Counted from the first letter of the stretch, positions 8,450-15,382 are shown. The stretch is DNA of 16,236 nt from Phycisphaeraceae bacterium (GCA_003552605.1 PUNN01000327.1:1-16236), one strand, 5' to 3'. Program-made: numbers and translations. The notes: a model not told the origin generated them from the sequence alone.

Positions 8450-8472
8450 GCGCCCGCGGAAGCGGTGTCGCT

Positions 8473-8488
8473 GCCCGGGTCACCGGGC
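8473..8488. terminator. GC hairpin after the lyase gene, no T-tract
   Basis: GCCCGG (8473-8478) and CCGGGC (8483-8488) pair around GTCA, 23 bases after the lyase stop codon. It lies between two convergent genes where a terminator is expected, but no run of T follows on either strand. A weak or factor-assisted terminator is possible. Confidence 0.3.
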
Positions 8489-8573
8489 GGGCTTAGTTAC
8501 AAGGGGCAGCCCGGTGGGAGTGGTGGCGCGGGTGCATGACGCTTCTCGTGGATGCTCATATGACGTAATGCAA

Positions 8574-8640
8574 GGGGCTGGCTGTGTCAGCGGGGTTCGC
8601 ATGGCCATCGGCCGCAGACGGCCGCTGACCATGCCACCCA
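8574..8640 (+). repeat. dispersed palindromic repeat, copy A
   Basis: The right half is an imperfect hairpin: GCATGGCCATCGGC (8599-8612) against GCCGCTGACCATGC (8621-8634), pairing at 12 of 14 positions around an 8-base loop. The left part GGGGCTGGCTGTGTCAGC (8574-8591) is identical to 15798-15815 in copy C. Copies B and C carry the same hairpin. This copy has only one full half. It sits between convergent genes, a common place for REP-type elements. Confidence 0.8.
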
Positions 8641-8650
8641 TAGGGGCCCC

Positions 8651-8670
8651 CCGCGGCGCGTGTCATGCGC
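8651..8670 (+). repeat. 20-base module CCGCGGCGCGTGTCATGCGC
   Basis: This sequence differs at one position from 13607-13626 (same strand) and at one position from the reverse complement of 15767-15786. It flanks hairpin copy A on the right, as its inverted relative flanks copy C on the left. It ends 18 bases before the stop of the LAB_N gene. Confidence 0.75.
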
Positions 8671-8688
8671 GTTGGTGGAGCTGCGGGT

Positions 8689-9333
8689 TTACGGCGCCGC
8701 GGCGGGGGTCTGATCGAGGTTGTCATCTTCGGGGGGTGTGGCATCATCGTCCGGTGGTGCGGGCGGGCTGAAGTGGATCAGCCAGAGGTTGCGCATGTAG
8801 ATCACCCAGCCCGTGCTCTGGCCGAGCACGCCGACAATGTCCTTTCGCCAGACGAAATAGATCACCAGCATGGTCGCGCCGGCAAGGCTCATCCACCAGA
8901 AGGCGGTTGGCACGACCGAGGCACGCGCCCGTTCACTGAGAATCCATTGCACCACCATCCGCCCGGTGAACAGAATCTGGCCGGTCAAGCCCAGCAGCAC
9001 CCAGAAGACCCCCGTCCATGTGGTGATGTTGAGCAGGCGAAAGAGAAAGCCCTGGGCTTCAAGCCGGCGCTGTTCCGCGGCGAGCATCTCGAGCAACTCA
9101 TCGCCGGTGGCGTGGCGCGGGCCGTCGGCCCCGGGCACCAGCACCCGCGGGCCATCTTCGGTTCGCTCGATCTCGATGCTCGCAATGCGGTCGGTGAGCT
9201 TGAAAGGGAGCTTGCCGTTGTCAGGGTTGGCACCGGCAGGGGGATGGGTCGCGGTGACGGCGTAGGCCAGCACGGCGCTGGTGCCGATCCAGACCGCGAG
9301 CATGAGCAGGATAGCGCGATATCGCCGGATCAT
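8689..9333 (-). CDS. LAB_N (lipid-A biosynthesis N-terminal domain) membrane protein
   Basis: Membrane protein of 214 residues. Residues 7-28 form a first membrane segment. Residues 29-105 are a soluble insert unusual for the bare domain. Residues 107-187 are a clear LAB_N domain with its family signatures: GQILFTGRMVVQW, SER (133-135), PTAFWWMSL, GQ (171-172) and IYMRNLWLI, spanning three membrane helices. The C-terminus is Pro/Asp-rich. LAB_N is found fused to LpxB in some bacteria and as small stand-alone proteins beside glycosyltransferases, where it probably helps membrane-linked sugar transfer; its exact chemistry is not settled. The ATG overlaps the TGA of the upstream glycosyltransferase (ATGA, 9333-9330), so the two are translationally coupled. 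The glycosyltransferase lacks membrane helices, and this protein may provide the membrane anchor (inference). Confidence 0.88.
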   Translation of the reverse strand: MIRRYRAILLMLAVWIGTSAVLAYAVTATHPPAGANPDNGKLPFKLTDRIASIEIERTEDGPRVLVPGADGPRHATGDELLEMLAAEQRRLEAQGFLFRLLNITTWTGVFWVLLGLTGQILFTGRMVVQWILSERARASVVPTAFWWMSLAGATMLVIYFVWRKDIVGVLGQSTGWVIYMRNLWLIHFSPPAPPDDDATPPEDDNLDQTPAAAP

Positions 9334-10214
9334 CGGGCCTGCCCATCGTGCTGCATGGCGGGGGGTGACGTGGGGTACGCTGCGGGAACTGTCCCGGGCT
9401 GGGTCGCGGCCCCGGGCTCGGGCGCTGTGTGATCTTCTGCATCTTCACCGCCACTGCAACCGGGCGTGTCCGGGTGGTCGGGCGTGATCCGCTCCGCGGC
9501 GGGATCGCGGTGCCGCCGCAGCATCCATCGCACGCTCAGCACATCGTAAAGCCCCACCGCCGCGCGGTCCCACATGCCATATTTGGCCTTGCCGCTCGTG
9601 CGCGGGCGGTGGTTGACCGGGACCTCGACGATGCGGGCCCCGAGCATGCGGGCGTACACGGGGACGTAGCGGTGCATGCCGCGCAAGTGCAGGGGCAGTT
9701 GCCGGGCGATCCCGGCACGCATCACGCGAAGCGTGCAGCCGGTATCGCGGATCGGGTCGCCGAGCAGGGTCCGCCGAAACAGCCGGCCCACCGCGGTGGC
9801 CAGCTTCCGCCGCGCGCCCTCGTTGCGGGCCTCGGTGCGGTCGCCTTGAGCGAGGTCGGCCTCGCCGCGGCGGACGATCTCGAGAAGCCGCGGCAGGTCG
9901 GCCGGGTCGTTTTGAAGGTCACCATCGAGCATCCCGACGTAGGCCCCCCGGGCGGCTTCGATCCCCGCCGCCATCGCCGCGGACTGACCCCGCGGATGCT
10001 CGCGGTGAAGAAGCACCAGCCACGGCCGGGATGCGGCCAACTGCTTCAACCGCGGCAGCGTCTGATCCGTCGAGCCATCGTCGACGATGATGACCTCCCA
10101 CGCGACATCGCGGCCCGCGCGTGGCAGCGATGCTTCAAGTTCGCTCACGAGCGGTGCCACGTTGTCCTGCTCGTTGAGGACAGGGATGATGATGGACCAT
10201 TGCGGATCGGGCAT
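9330..10214 (-). CDS. family-2 glycosyltransferase, DPM1/ArnC-like
   Basis: GT-A fold glycosyltransferase of 294 residues. It begins with the family opening SIIIPVLNEQDNV (residues 7-19), then VDDGSTD (44-50, nucleotide binding), MLDGDLQNDP (95-104, metal/donor site), GDPIRDTGC with its Arg-Asp, and a C-terminal region ending PRTSGKAKYG. This pattern is typical of enzymes that move a sugar from a nucleotide donor to undecaprenyl or dolichyl phosphate. Unlike ArnC or GtrB relatives it has no C-terminal membrane helices; instead residues from about 240 on are a Pro/Glu/Gly-rich, probably disordered tail. The coupled LAB_N gene follows at once. No clear Shine-Dalgarno precedes ATG 10214, and repeat copy B lies just upstream. 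The fold is certain; lipid A or envelope glycan modification is inferred from the pairing. Confidence 0.88.
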   Translation of the reverse strand: MPDPQWSIIIPVLNEQDNVAPLVSELEASLPRAGRDVAWEVIIVDDGSTDQTLPRLKQLAASRPWLVLLHREHPRGQSAAMAAGIEAARGAYVGMLDGDLQNDPADLPRLLEIVRRGEADLAQGDRTEARNEGARRKLATAVGRLFRRTLLGDPIRDTGCTLRVMRAGIARQLPLHLRGMHRYVPVYARMLGARIVEVPVNHRPRTSGKAKYGMWDRAAVGLYDVLSVRWMLRRHRDPAAERITPDHPDTPGCSGGEDAEDHTAPEPGAATQPGTVPAAYPTSPPAMQHDGQAR

Positions 10215-10643
10215 GCCAGCATGGCATGGTAGCCGATCGCGGCCGCCCGGGTGCGGCGCTTCCGCCCGTTAGCAGGGCGAATGCATGTAGCGGCAAACCT
10301 CGGTGGCATGGTCAGCGGCTGTCCGCAGCCGATGGCCATGAGGGCCCGTGGTCGGGGTTCCCGTCATGGCCATCAGCCGAAGTTGTTCCGGGGGCGGCTG
10401 CTGACCCAGCCAGCCTGCCCTGCATGCGTTTGCTCTGCGCGGGGTAGGCGGCGGGCGGCAATCAGGTCCGACACCCCCGCCGCCCGCCCCCCCGGCCACC
10501 TTTTTACCCACGGGAGGGCGGGGTTGTTGCTTATCGTATGATGTGGCCATTGGTGACACCGGTCACTCAGGGTGCGGCTGTTGCAACGCGCCCGGAGCAG
10601 CCGCGCGGCCATGACCGGATAATCGCCAGAGGAGCCGACACCG
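10215..10643. other. 429-base gap between divergent genes, repeat-filled
   Basis: The gap between the glycosyltransferase (minus) and rnhA (plus) must hold promoters for both. Its left half is repeat copy B (10280-10440). Beyond it GCGGGCGGC (10451-10459) and GCCGCCCGC (10479-10487) form a perfect 9-base inverted repeat, followed by a C-run and TTTTT at 10501-10505; the T's are too far away for a normal terminator. TATGAT (10537-10542) could be a -10 element for rnhA, but I find no -35 match at the right distance. Confidence 0.5.
10280..10440. repeat. dispersed palindromic repeat, copy B: head-to-head pair
   Basis: The left half (10280-10341) is a minus-oriented copy: 10306-10319 and 10328-10341 form the same hairpin as copy A, with one change and an 8-base loop. 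The right half (10363-10440) is a more diverged plus-oriented copy. The halves meet in a perfect 11-base inverted repeat, GATGGCCATGA (10331-10341) and TCATGGCCATC (10364-10374). The outer ends share a CATGC-rich tip (CTACATGCATTCGCCC read outward on the left, TGCATGCGTTTGC on the right) that also ends copy C. Confidence 0.8.
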
Positions 10644-11177
10644 ATGAACGAAGCGGAAACGCCCGAGGGCCGGGATCGCCTGCCCCGGGTCGACCTGTAC
10701 ACAGATGGGGCGTGCAGCGGTAATCCCGGCCCCGGCGGCTGGGCCTGGATTCTCGAGCATCCCGCCAGCGGGAAGGTGCGCAGTGACAGCGGCGGGGAAC
10801 GGTTGACCACCAACAACCGCATGGAACTGCTCGCGGTTATCCGCGGGCTCGAAGCGCTGCAACGGCCCAGCCGGGTCCACCTTTACAGCGACAGTGATTA
10901 CGTCACCGCCGGCATCAACGACCGGATGGCCAGCCACCAGGCCGCCGGCTGGCGCCGCTCCTTCCGCTCATCGAAGAAGATCAAGAACGCCGACCTCTGG
11001 AAGCGCCTGTCCGAGGCGGCCCGGCCGCATGAATTGACCGCCACGCATATCGAGGGGCATTCGGGTCATCCACAGAATGAACGGTGTGACCAACTCGCCG
11101 TCGAGGCCGCGCGTGAGGCGGCCAACCTGCCGTTGCCGGAGGCCGAACAGGCTGAGCAGTCTTCCCTCTTCGAGTAA
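10644..11177 (+). CDS. rnhA: ribonuclease HI
   Basis: Cleaves the RNA strand of RNA:DNA hybrids, in the cytoplasm, during primer removal and R-loop clearance. All 177 residues fit the family. YTDGACSGNPGPGGW carries the first catalytic Asp (D21), NNRMELLAV carries E61, YSDSDYV carries D83 and GHPQNERCDQLA carries D149. The helper His of the GHxGHP loop is H139. A basic-protrusion-like segment (GWRRSFRSSKKIKN, 102-115) is present as in the E. coli enzyme, so it should bind hybrids without an extra domain. The C-terminus has an acidic tail. AGAGGAG at 10628-10634 stands 9 bases before ATG 10644. The next gene starts 5 bases after its stop, so the two almost surely form one transcript. Identification is firm. 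Confidence 0.96.
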   Translation: MNEAETPEGRDRLPRVDLYTDGACSGNPGPGGWAWILEHPASGKVRSDSGGERLTTNNRMELLAVIRGLEALQRPSRVHLYSDSDYVTAGINDRMASHQAAGWRRSFRSSKKIKNADLWKRLSEAARPHELTATHIEGHSGHPQNERCDQLAVEAAREAANLPLPEAEQAEQSSLFE

Positions 11178-11182
11178 CCGCC

Positions 11183-13189
11183 TTGGACCTGACCGCCCTC
11201 CAGCACGCCGTGGAACCACTGCAATGCCGCATCATCGGCGCCGAGCAGGCGGGTGGGGCGCCGCACCGCCAGGTGATCGCCGCGCTCGCCCGTGGCTTTG
11301 ATTCGCCCGGTGCGGTCATTCTCTGTGAGCCGACGATCGCCCGCGGCGGCCACCGGCCGCCCGATGTGGTCGTCATCGCCCCCGAGGTGGGCGTGCAGGT
11401 GGTCGAGGTCAAGCAGTTCACCCTCGAGCAGATCGAGGCCATCGAGCCCGGCGGCCAGTGCCGCATCCGCTATGCCTCGGGCACGCGGCGGCGGAACGTG
11501 CTCGCCCAGGTGCGGGCGGCCATGTTCGACATCAAGGACGCCGTGCAACGCCTCTGCCCGGATGAACTGATCGTCCCTTTCGGATGCTCGGTCGTGTTCC
11601 CATGCATCCGCCGCGCGGACTGGATGTCGCGGTTCGGGCCGGAGGCCTACTGCCCCGAGCCGTTCATCTTCGCCGAAGACATGGCCGGGACACGGTTTGC
11701 CGACCGGCTGATGGCCCAGGCCGGCCGGTTGCTCGCCGTCCACGGGCGAAAGCAGTGCCCGGCGGATCAACTCAAGTTCGTCTTCGGCGCATTCGGCGAT
11801 TCCTCCGTGCTCTATCCCGAGCCGCGTGAACGGCCGGCGCGGCAGGCGGGCGAAGGGACCCTCGGTGAACTGTTCGATGAAGCAGCGGAGAGCTACAAGA
11901 CGCTTTCCGAGGATCAGCAGCGGCTGTCGAGCCAGAACTGGGACGAGGGGCCGCGGCTGGTCCGCGGCGTGGCCGGCAGTGGCAAGACGATCGTGCTGGC
12001 CAACAACCTCGCCCGGCGACTGGCCCGCAGCATGCAGCAGACTGGCTCGCTCCATGACCCTGCACCCCGGCCGCCGCGCCTGCTCGCGGTATGTTTCAAC
12101 CGGGCGCTTGTGCCGTTTCTGAAAAAGAAGATCGCCCAGGCCTACCGGCAGCGCACCGGCAGCGCCGTCCCGGTGGACACCGTCGAGGTCTTCGCCTTCA
12201 ACCGGCTGATGTGGCACCTGTCACAGCGCGGGCTCTGGCGGTATCAGCGCATTACTGCTGGTGATGAAGACACCCGGGCGCAGGCCTACCGCCGGGACCT
12301 TGAATCAACGTTCGAGGCGGACCCCGAGCTTGCCGAAAGCACCCGGTACGATGCCGTCTACGTCGATGAGGGGCAGGATTTCGAGCAGGAGGAGTTCCGC
12401 CTGCTCCAGGCGCTCTGCCGCCAGCGCGAAGGGGCCGAGCCGAATCTCTACATCTTCTACGATGATGCCCAGAACCTCTACGCCCGGCGCCGGCCCAACT
12501 GGCAGTCGCTTCAGATCAACGTTCGCGGCGGCCGTGCTCACGTCATGGATGAGTGCTATCGCAACACCCGTCAGATCATTGAACCGGCTTTCAACGTCCT
12601 CTACGGCACATGCGCCGAGGGCAAGGCGAGTGTGCCGTCTCGCGACTTCGCCGACCTGCTGCCGCTCGAGCAGAAGGGGCTGCTGGGGCAAGAAGGCGGC
12701 CTCTATCGCGTGCGGTTCGCCCATCGCGAGGGCATGCTGCCGCGGATCACCACGGCGCCCGATCCCCGCCACGAGGCGCAGGCCATCGTGCAACGCCTGC
12801 GCTGGCTGCTGATCGAGCAGCAGGTGCGTCCGGAAGACATTCTCGTGCTCGCCATGACCCGCCAGCGCACGCAGGACCTCGTGCATGCCATCGACGCCGC
12901 GAAGCTGCCCGTCGCCCGCATTCACCTCGTGACAGAGCAGAAGGACCGATTGCTCGGTGCGAGCAACCAGCTCACTGTTTCCACGGTGGCCTCGGCCAAG
13001 GGCTATGACAAGTACTGCGTGCTGATGGCATCGGTGCAGAGCTTCGGTGCCGATGTCAAGGGCCGGGCGGCGTTCTACGTCGGTTGCACCCGTGCTATCG
13101 AGTACCTCGAACTCTTCGGCCTGCCCAACGCCACGCTCATCGGCGAATTCCAGCGGGTGATGGCACGGCTTGGGTACTGCGAGGGGTGA
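11183..13189 (+). CDS. NERD-like nuclease / UvrD-like SF1 helicase fusion
   Basis: Predicted nuclease-helicase of 668 residues. The N-terminal part has a restriction-type active-site pattern: PPDVVVI with D61, then VVEVKQF with E75 and K77 (D...ExK, as in NERD domains). From about residue 240 a superfamily-1 helicase follows: GVAGSGKT Walker A (K268), VCFNRALVPFL (motif Ia), VYVDEGQDF Walker B (D395, E396), FYDDAQNLY (motif III), ECYRNTRQI (motif IV), STVASAKGYDKYCV (motif V) and FYVGCTRAIEYL (motif VI, R637). It is shorter than full UvrD and seems to lack large 1B/2B insertions. The start is TTG 11183 or GTG 11210; no strong Shine-Dalgarno is seen, so translation may be coupled to rnhA 5 bases upstream. 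A job in R-loop or damaged-DNA processing, or in defence against foreign DNA, is inferred from domains and neighbour. Confidence 0.85.
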   Translation: MDLTALQHAVEPLQCRIIGAEQAGGAPHRQVIAALARGFDSPGAVILCEPTIARGGHRPPDVVVIAPEVGVQVVEVKQFTLEQIEAIEPGGQCRIRYASGTRRRNVLAQVRAAMFDIKDAVQRLCPDELIVPFGCSVVFPCIRRADWMSRFGPEAYCPEPFIFAEDMAGTRFADRLMAQAGRLLAVHGRKQCPADQLKFVFGAFGDSSVLYPEPRERPARQAGEGTLGELFDEAAESYKTLSEDQQRLSSQNWDEGPRLVRGVAGSGKTIVLANNLARRLARSMQQTGSLHDPAPRPPRLLAVCFNRALVPFLKKKIAQAYRQRTGSAVPVDTVEVFAFNRLMWHLSQRGLWRYQRITAGDEDTRAQAYRRDLESTFEADPELAESTRYDAVYVDEGQDFEQEEFRLLQALCRQREGAEPNLYIFYDDAQNLYARRRPNWQSLQINVRGGRAHVMDECYRNTRQIIEPAFNVLYGTCAEGKASVPSRDFADLLPLEQKGLLGQEGGLYRVRFAHREGMLPRITTAPDPRHEAQAIVQRLRWLLIEQQVRPEDILVLAMTRQRTQDLVHAIDAAKLPVARIHLVTEQKDRLLGASNQLTVSTVASAKGYDKYCVLMASVQSFGADVKGRAAFYVGCTRAIEYLELFGLPNATLIGEFQRVMARLGYCEG

Positions 13190-13196
13190 GGGGAGA

Positions 13197-13226
13197 AACT
13201 ACGAAAAGCGCGAAAGACGCGAAAAG
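13197..13226 (+). repeat. AACTACGAAAAGCGCG-type repeat, copy 1
   Basis: A purine-rich unit with internal AAAGCGCGAAAGACGCGAAA periodicity begins 8 bases after the helicase stop. It matches 13327-13357 over its length with a few A/G changes. Similar CGCGAAAG-type units are scattered between genes in several bacterial genomes (from memory); function unknown. Confidence 0.65.
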
Positions 13227-13326
13227 ATGGTTCGTATGGTGATGTCTGATTGCAGCGGGGTTTGGTGACGCCACGATGTCCCTCGTCAGGGTTTCCAGGG
13301 GGATATGCGGTAGGGAGGAATGAGGG

Positions 13327-13357
13327 AACTACGGAAAGCGCGGAAAACGCAGAAAAT
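13327..13357 (+). repeat. AACTACGGAAAGCGCG-type repeat, copy 2
   Basis: Second copy in the same orientation, 130 bases after copy 1. Both are preceded by GAGGG. The changes between the copies are nearly all A-to-G or G-to-A, which suggests old copies drifting by transitions. Confidence 0.65.
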
Positions 13358-13549
13358 AGTGGGGGTTGGTTGTGCTATACGCGGTGATGTGGACGGAATC
13401 GCTTGCGGGGTTGGTGGGTGGAGCAGTGGTGCATTGGCAGAAGAGGGGTTTTGTGCGATTCGCGATTTTCGAAGTTGCCTTTGCTTGCTGATGCTCGCCG
13501 GACCTGGTTCCGGTGTCGGGCATATGTACGCAGGGCTCCTCCGAACCCG

Positions 13550-13588
13550 CCCTCACCCCCGGCCCCTCTCCCAGAGGGCGAGGGGAGG
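13550..13588. repeat. CCTCACCCCC-GGCCCCTCTCCC palindromic repeat
   Basis: CCCCTC (13563-13568) pairs with GAGGGG (13580-13585), and CCC (13570-13572) with GGG (13576-13578), giving a hairpin with one mismatch and an AGA loop. This sequence type, whose chance translations read like PHPRPLSQRARG, recurs between genes in very many unrelated bacterial genomes. A related copy lies at 14242-14272. Confidence 0.7.
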
Positions 13589-13606
13589 AAAGGTTCGGTC
13601 GGCTGG

Positions 13607-13626
13607 CCGCGGCGCGTGTCATGCAC
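13607..13626 (+). repeat. CCGCGGCGCGTGTCATGC module at the DUF1294 stop
   Basis: One base differs from 8651-8670. The following CCCTGCCC is also shared with the reverse complement of the module at 15767-15786, so the unit is nearer 28 bases. The stop codon of the minus-strand DUF1294 gene (13619-13621) lies inside it. Confidence 0.7.
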
Positions 13627-14095
13627 CCTGCCCACGCCATGCGAGGTAGATTGCCGTGGCGACGGTGAGGATGTGCAGCAGGGCGATTGCACGGAATCGC
13701 CAGCGATAGCTCAGCTTCCGTGTCTTGTGATGCAGCAGCCGGCCGGTGGCCCATGAGCCCGGCCAGCCGCCGGCGAGTTCCAGCAGATGAAGCGTCCGCT
13801 CACTGATGCGGTCCCGGCCGCGGGTCGCCTGACGCTTGTCCCATGCACAAGCCAGCATCGCCAGCACGCTCGCGGTGAGTGTCGTCATGGCGTATGCCAC
13901 CGCCACCGCGCCCACCCCGCCCGTCACGGCCCCGGCAGTCTGTGCCGCCTCATCGCCTGTCGGGCCAGGACCGTAAACCCACACCAGCAGCGCAACACAA
14001 CCCGCGATCCAGCCCGTGATGAACGCCCACCGAAGCCGCACAAACACGGCAGTGCCCGCGTATGCGTTGGAACCGGAGGTATTCAAAGCTGGCAT
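13619..14095 (-). CDS. DUF1294 family membrane protein
   Basis: Membrane protein of 158 residues and unknown biochemical role. The second half matches DUF1294: W-D86 followed by KRQA, RISERTLHLLELAGGWPGSW (residues 96-115) and the HHKTRK motif (122-127), ending in a hydrophobic segment (136-153). The first half adds two hydrophobic segments (about 21-41 and 55-84) with a short acidic stretch between them. Family members are often longer because of an N-terminal cold-shock domain, which is absent here. The stop codon lies inside a dispersed repeat, so the last few residues may be repeat-derived. It follows the bactofilin gene on the same strand after 181 bases that hold an inverted repeat pair, so shared transcription is uncertain. 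No strong Shine-Dalgarno precedes ATG 14095. Confidence 0.8.
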   Translation of the reverse strand: MPALNTSGSNAYAGTAVFVRLRWAFITGWIAGCVALLVWVYGPGPTGDEAAQTAGAVTGGVGAVAVAYAMTTLTASVLAMLACAWDKRQATRGRDRISERTLHLLELAGGWPGSWATGRLLHHKTRKLSYRWRFRAIALLHILTVATAIYLAWRGQGA

Positions 14096-14184
14096 CCTGC
14101 ACCGTGCATGGATTTGAGACCTACATGCAGCATGCCATCATAATCACCGTTCGCCCTGCCGCGGGTGCTGACGGTCGCTCGTGC

Positions 14185-14272
14185 GCTCACGGTGGGAGAG
14201 AGCTGGGGTGAGCGAGAGGCGCAGAATCTGTTTGAACTCGTCCTCACCCCGGCCCCTCGCCCCGAGGGTGAG
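14185..14272. repeat. inverted pair of CTCACCCC-type repeats
   Basis: A minus-oriented unit (14185-14215; chance translation SLTPALSHRER) faces a plus-oriented unit (14242-14272). GGGGTGAG (14205-14212) and CTCACCCC (14243-14250) are exact inverted arms 30 bases apart. The first unit has its own hairpin (GCTCACGG ... GGTGAGC). The pair begins 4 bases beyond the bactofilin stop and could act as its terminator, though no T-tract is present. Confidence 0.65.
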
Positions 14273-14276
14273 CCGG

Positions 14277-15059
14277 TCAGCCGCGACGGCCGGGGCTGCT
14301 GAGCACGCGGACCGGACGCCGCGATTCAAGCAGGCGGTCGACATTGCGGGAAAAGACCTGCGCCCCGGATGTCGGCCGCGCCTCGGATGCGGATGGCGCA
14401 TCTGCCTGACCGTCCTCGGCGGGTGGCGGTGCTATCGTGGTCGCTACCTCGGCAGGTTCGCGCTCACTATCCGCATGCTCAATCGTCTCCCGATCCTCGT
14501 GTGGCTCATCGGCTTGCACCGTTTCTGTGGATTCAGTGGTGGTTTCCGCGATCGTGTCCTGCCCGGGACCGGGTTCGTGGCCCGCTTCGGGGATCGTGAC
14601 TTCGGGCATTGGCGCCGGAGACGAGGCTTGTGGCATTTCGGCATGCGGCGATGCCCCGGCCGGCCCGGTGTGTTCCGTGGACAGCTCGAGCTCGAGCATC
14701 GCCGCGGCCTGCTCGAGTGCCTGCGGGCCGATGTGAATGTGGCCATCGACCTCCGCGCCGGGCGCCACGATCAGCCGCCGTGCGAACAACCGGCCGCGCA
14801 GGTGAGCTTCGGGCAGCAGTTCAAGGGCATCCTCGGCAATCACATCGGCTTCGATATCGCCGGCAAGTCGGACGTTGCCCGCGATCACCGTGCCCCCGAT
14901 GCGGGCGGTGCGGCCGAGTTCGAGCCGCCCCGTCAGCCGCAACGTCCCCTCGAACCGGCCGAGGATGACCGCATCGTTATCGAGCTCGAGCTGGCCGCTG
15001 ATGTGGCAGTCGGCCCCGAGCACGGTCCGGTTGCGGGTGTCGGTCTGCTGTTCGCTCAT
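14277..15059 (-). CDS. bactofilin (polymer-forming cytoskeletal protein)
   Basis: Bactofilins form nucleotide-free filaments at the inner face of the membrane and position cell-wall, stalk or pilus machinery. Residues 10-112 form the beta-helix core: repeating short hydrophobic strands with Gly turns, such as TVLGADCHISGQLEL, AVILGRFEGTL, ARIGGTVIAGNVRLAGDIEADV and LRGRLFARRLIVAPGAEVDG. The remainder (about 120-260) is an acidic, Pro/Thr/Glu/Ala-rich tail, long for the family, ending in a basic patch (RNVDRLLESRRPVRV). ATG 15059 has GGAGGT (complement of 15067-15072) 7 bases upstream, a strong start. The next gene upstream on the same strand encodes a Flp-like prepilin, so a link to surface appendages is possible but not shown. 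Confidence 0.9.
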   Translation of the reverse strand: MSEQQTDTRNRTVLGADCHISGQLELDNDAVILGRFEGTLRLTGRLELGRTARIGGTVIAGNVRLAGDIEADVIAEDALELLPEAHLRGRLFARRLIVAPGAEVDGHIHIGPQALEQAAAMLELELSTEHTGPAGASPHAEMPQASSPAPMPEVTIPEAGHEPGPGQDTIAETTTESTETVQADEPHEDRETIEHADSEREPAEVATTIAPPPAEDGQADAPSASEARPTSGAQVFSRNVDRLLESRRPVRVLSSPGRRG

Positions 15060-15382
15060 GGGGAAGACCTCCGGGGCGCGCGGCGGTGGGCGGCGGGCGA
15101 GCTGCGCCGAGGGCAGGCGGTGATACCTGCCTCCAGCGACTGCCTGTGGCCGGCCGCTGGAAATATCGGCACAGACGGCACGACCATCCCAGTGCGCACC
15201 GCACCGGCGCCAGCAGCCGGAACAGGCTTGTGATTTACGGACCTTCGGTGACCGGGCAGGCTGATGATGTGCCGAAGCGTGCCGATTTGCGGGATGTTGT
15301 TTGATGGCGGGATTGAACCGTGAACGCAGAACCGGAAGGGGCGGATCATCTTTCGAAGCGGTCAGCCCAAACCGCCGTGCAG
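15060..15382. other. 323-base gap upstream of the bactofilin gene
   Basis: Apart from the bactofilin ribosome-binding site at 15067-15072 I see no repeat, terminator or promoter I would defend. Open frames across it on both strands lack start signals and domain features. The bactofilin promoter should lie here unless the gene is read from the prepilin promoter. Confidence 0.5.

Larger units (their letters stand above)
13190..13618. other. 429-base repeat-rich gap after the helicase gene
   Basis: The gap lies between convergent genes. It contains two direct copies of an AACTACG-type repeat, a CCTCACCCCC-type palindrome and the start of the CCGCGG module, each listed below. Open frames across it are made of repeat sequence and have no gene-like features. 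No clear intrinsic terminator for the helicase gene was found. Confidence 0.6.

Noticed and set aside
11066..12217. Minus-strand open frame opposite rnhA and the helicase
   Set aside because: It overlaps two firmly identified plus-strand genes and shows only antisense composition.
13320..13649. Plus-strand open frame of 109 codons after the helicase
   Set aside because: Its translation is made of dispersed repeat sequence and runs antisense into the DUF1294 gene.
13190..14276. Possible CRISPR array because of several short repeats
   Set aside because: The repeats are of different kinds, irregularly spaced and partly inverted; there are no equal spacers and no cas genes.
15290..15345. tRNA-like T-loop on the minus strand (GGTTCAATCCCG)
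   Set aside because: The flanking T-stem pairs at only 3 of 5 positions, and no acceptor stem or anticodon arm can be drawn.
15056..15349. Minus-strand open frame upstream of bactofilin
   Set aside because: It overlaps the bactofilin start and ribosome-binding site and has no gene-like features.
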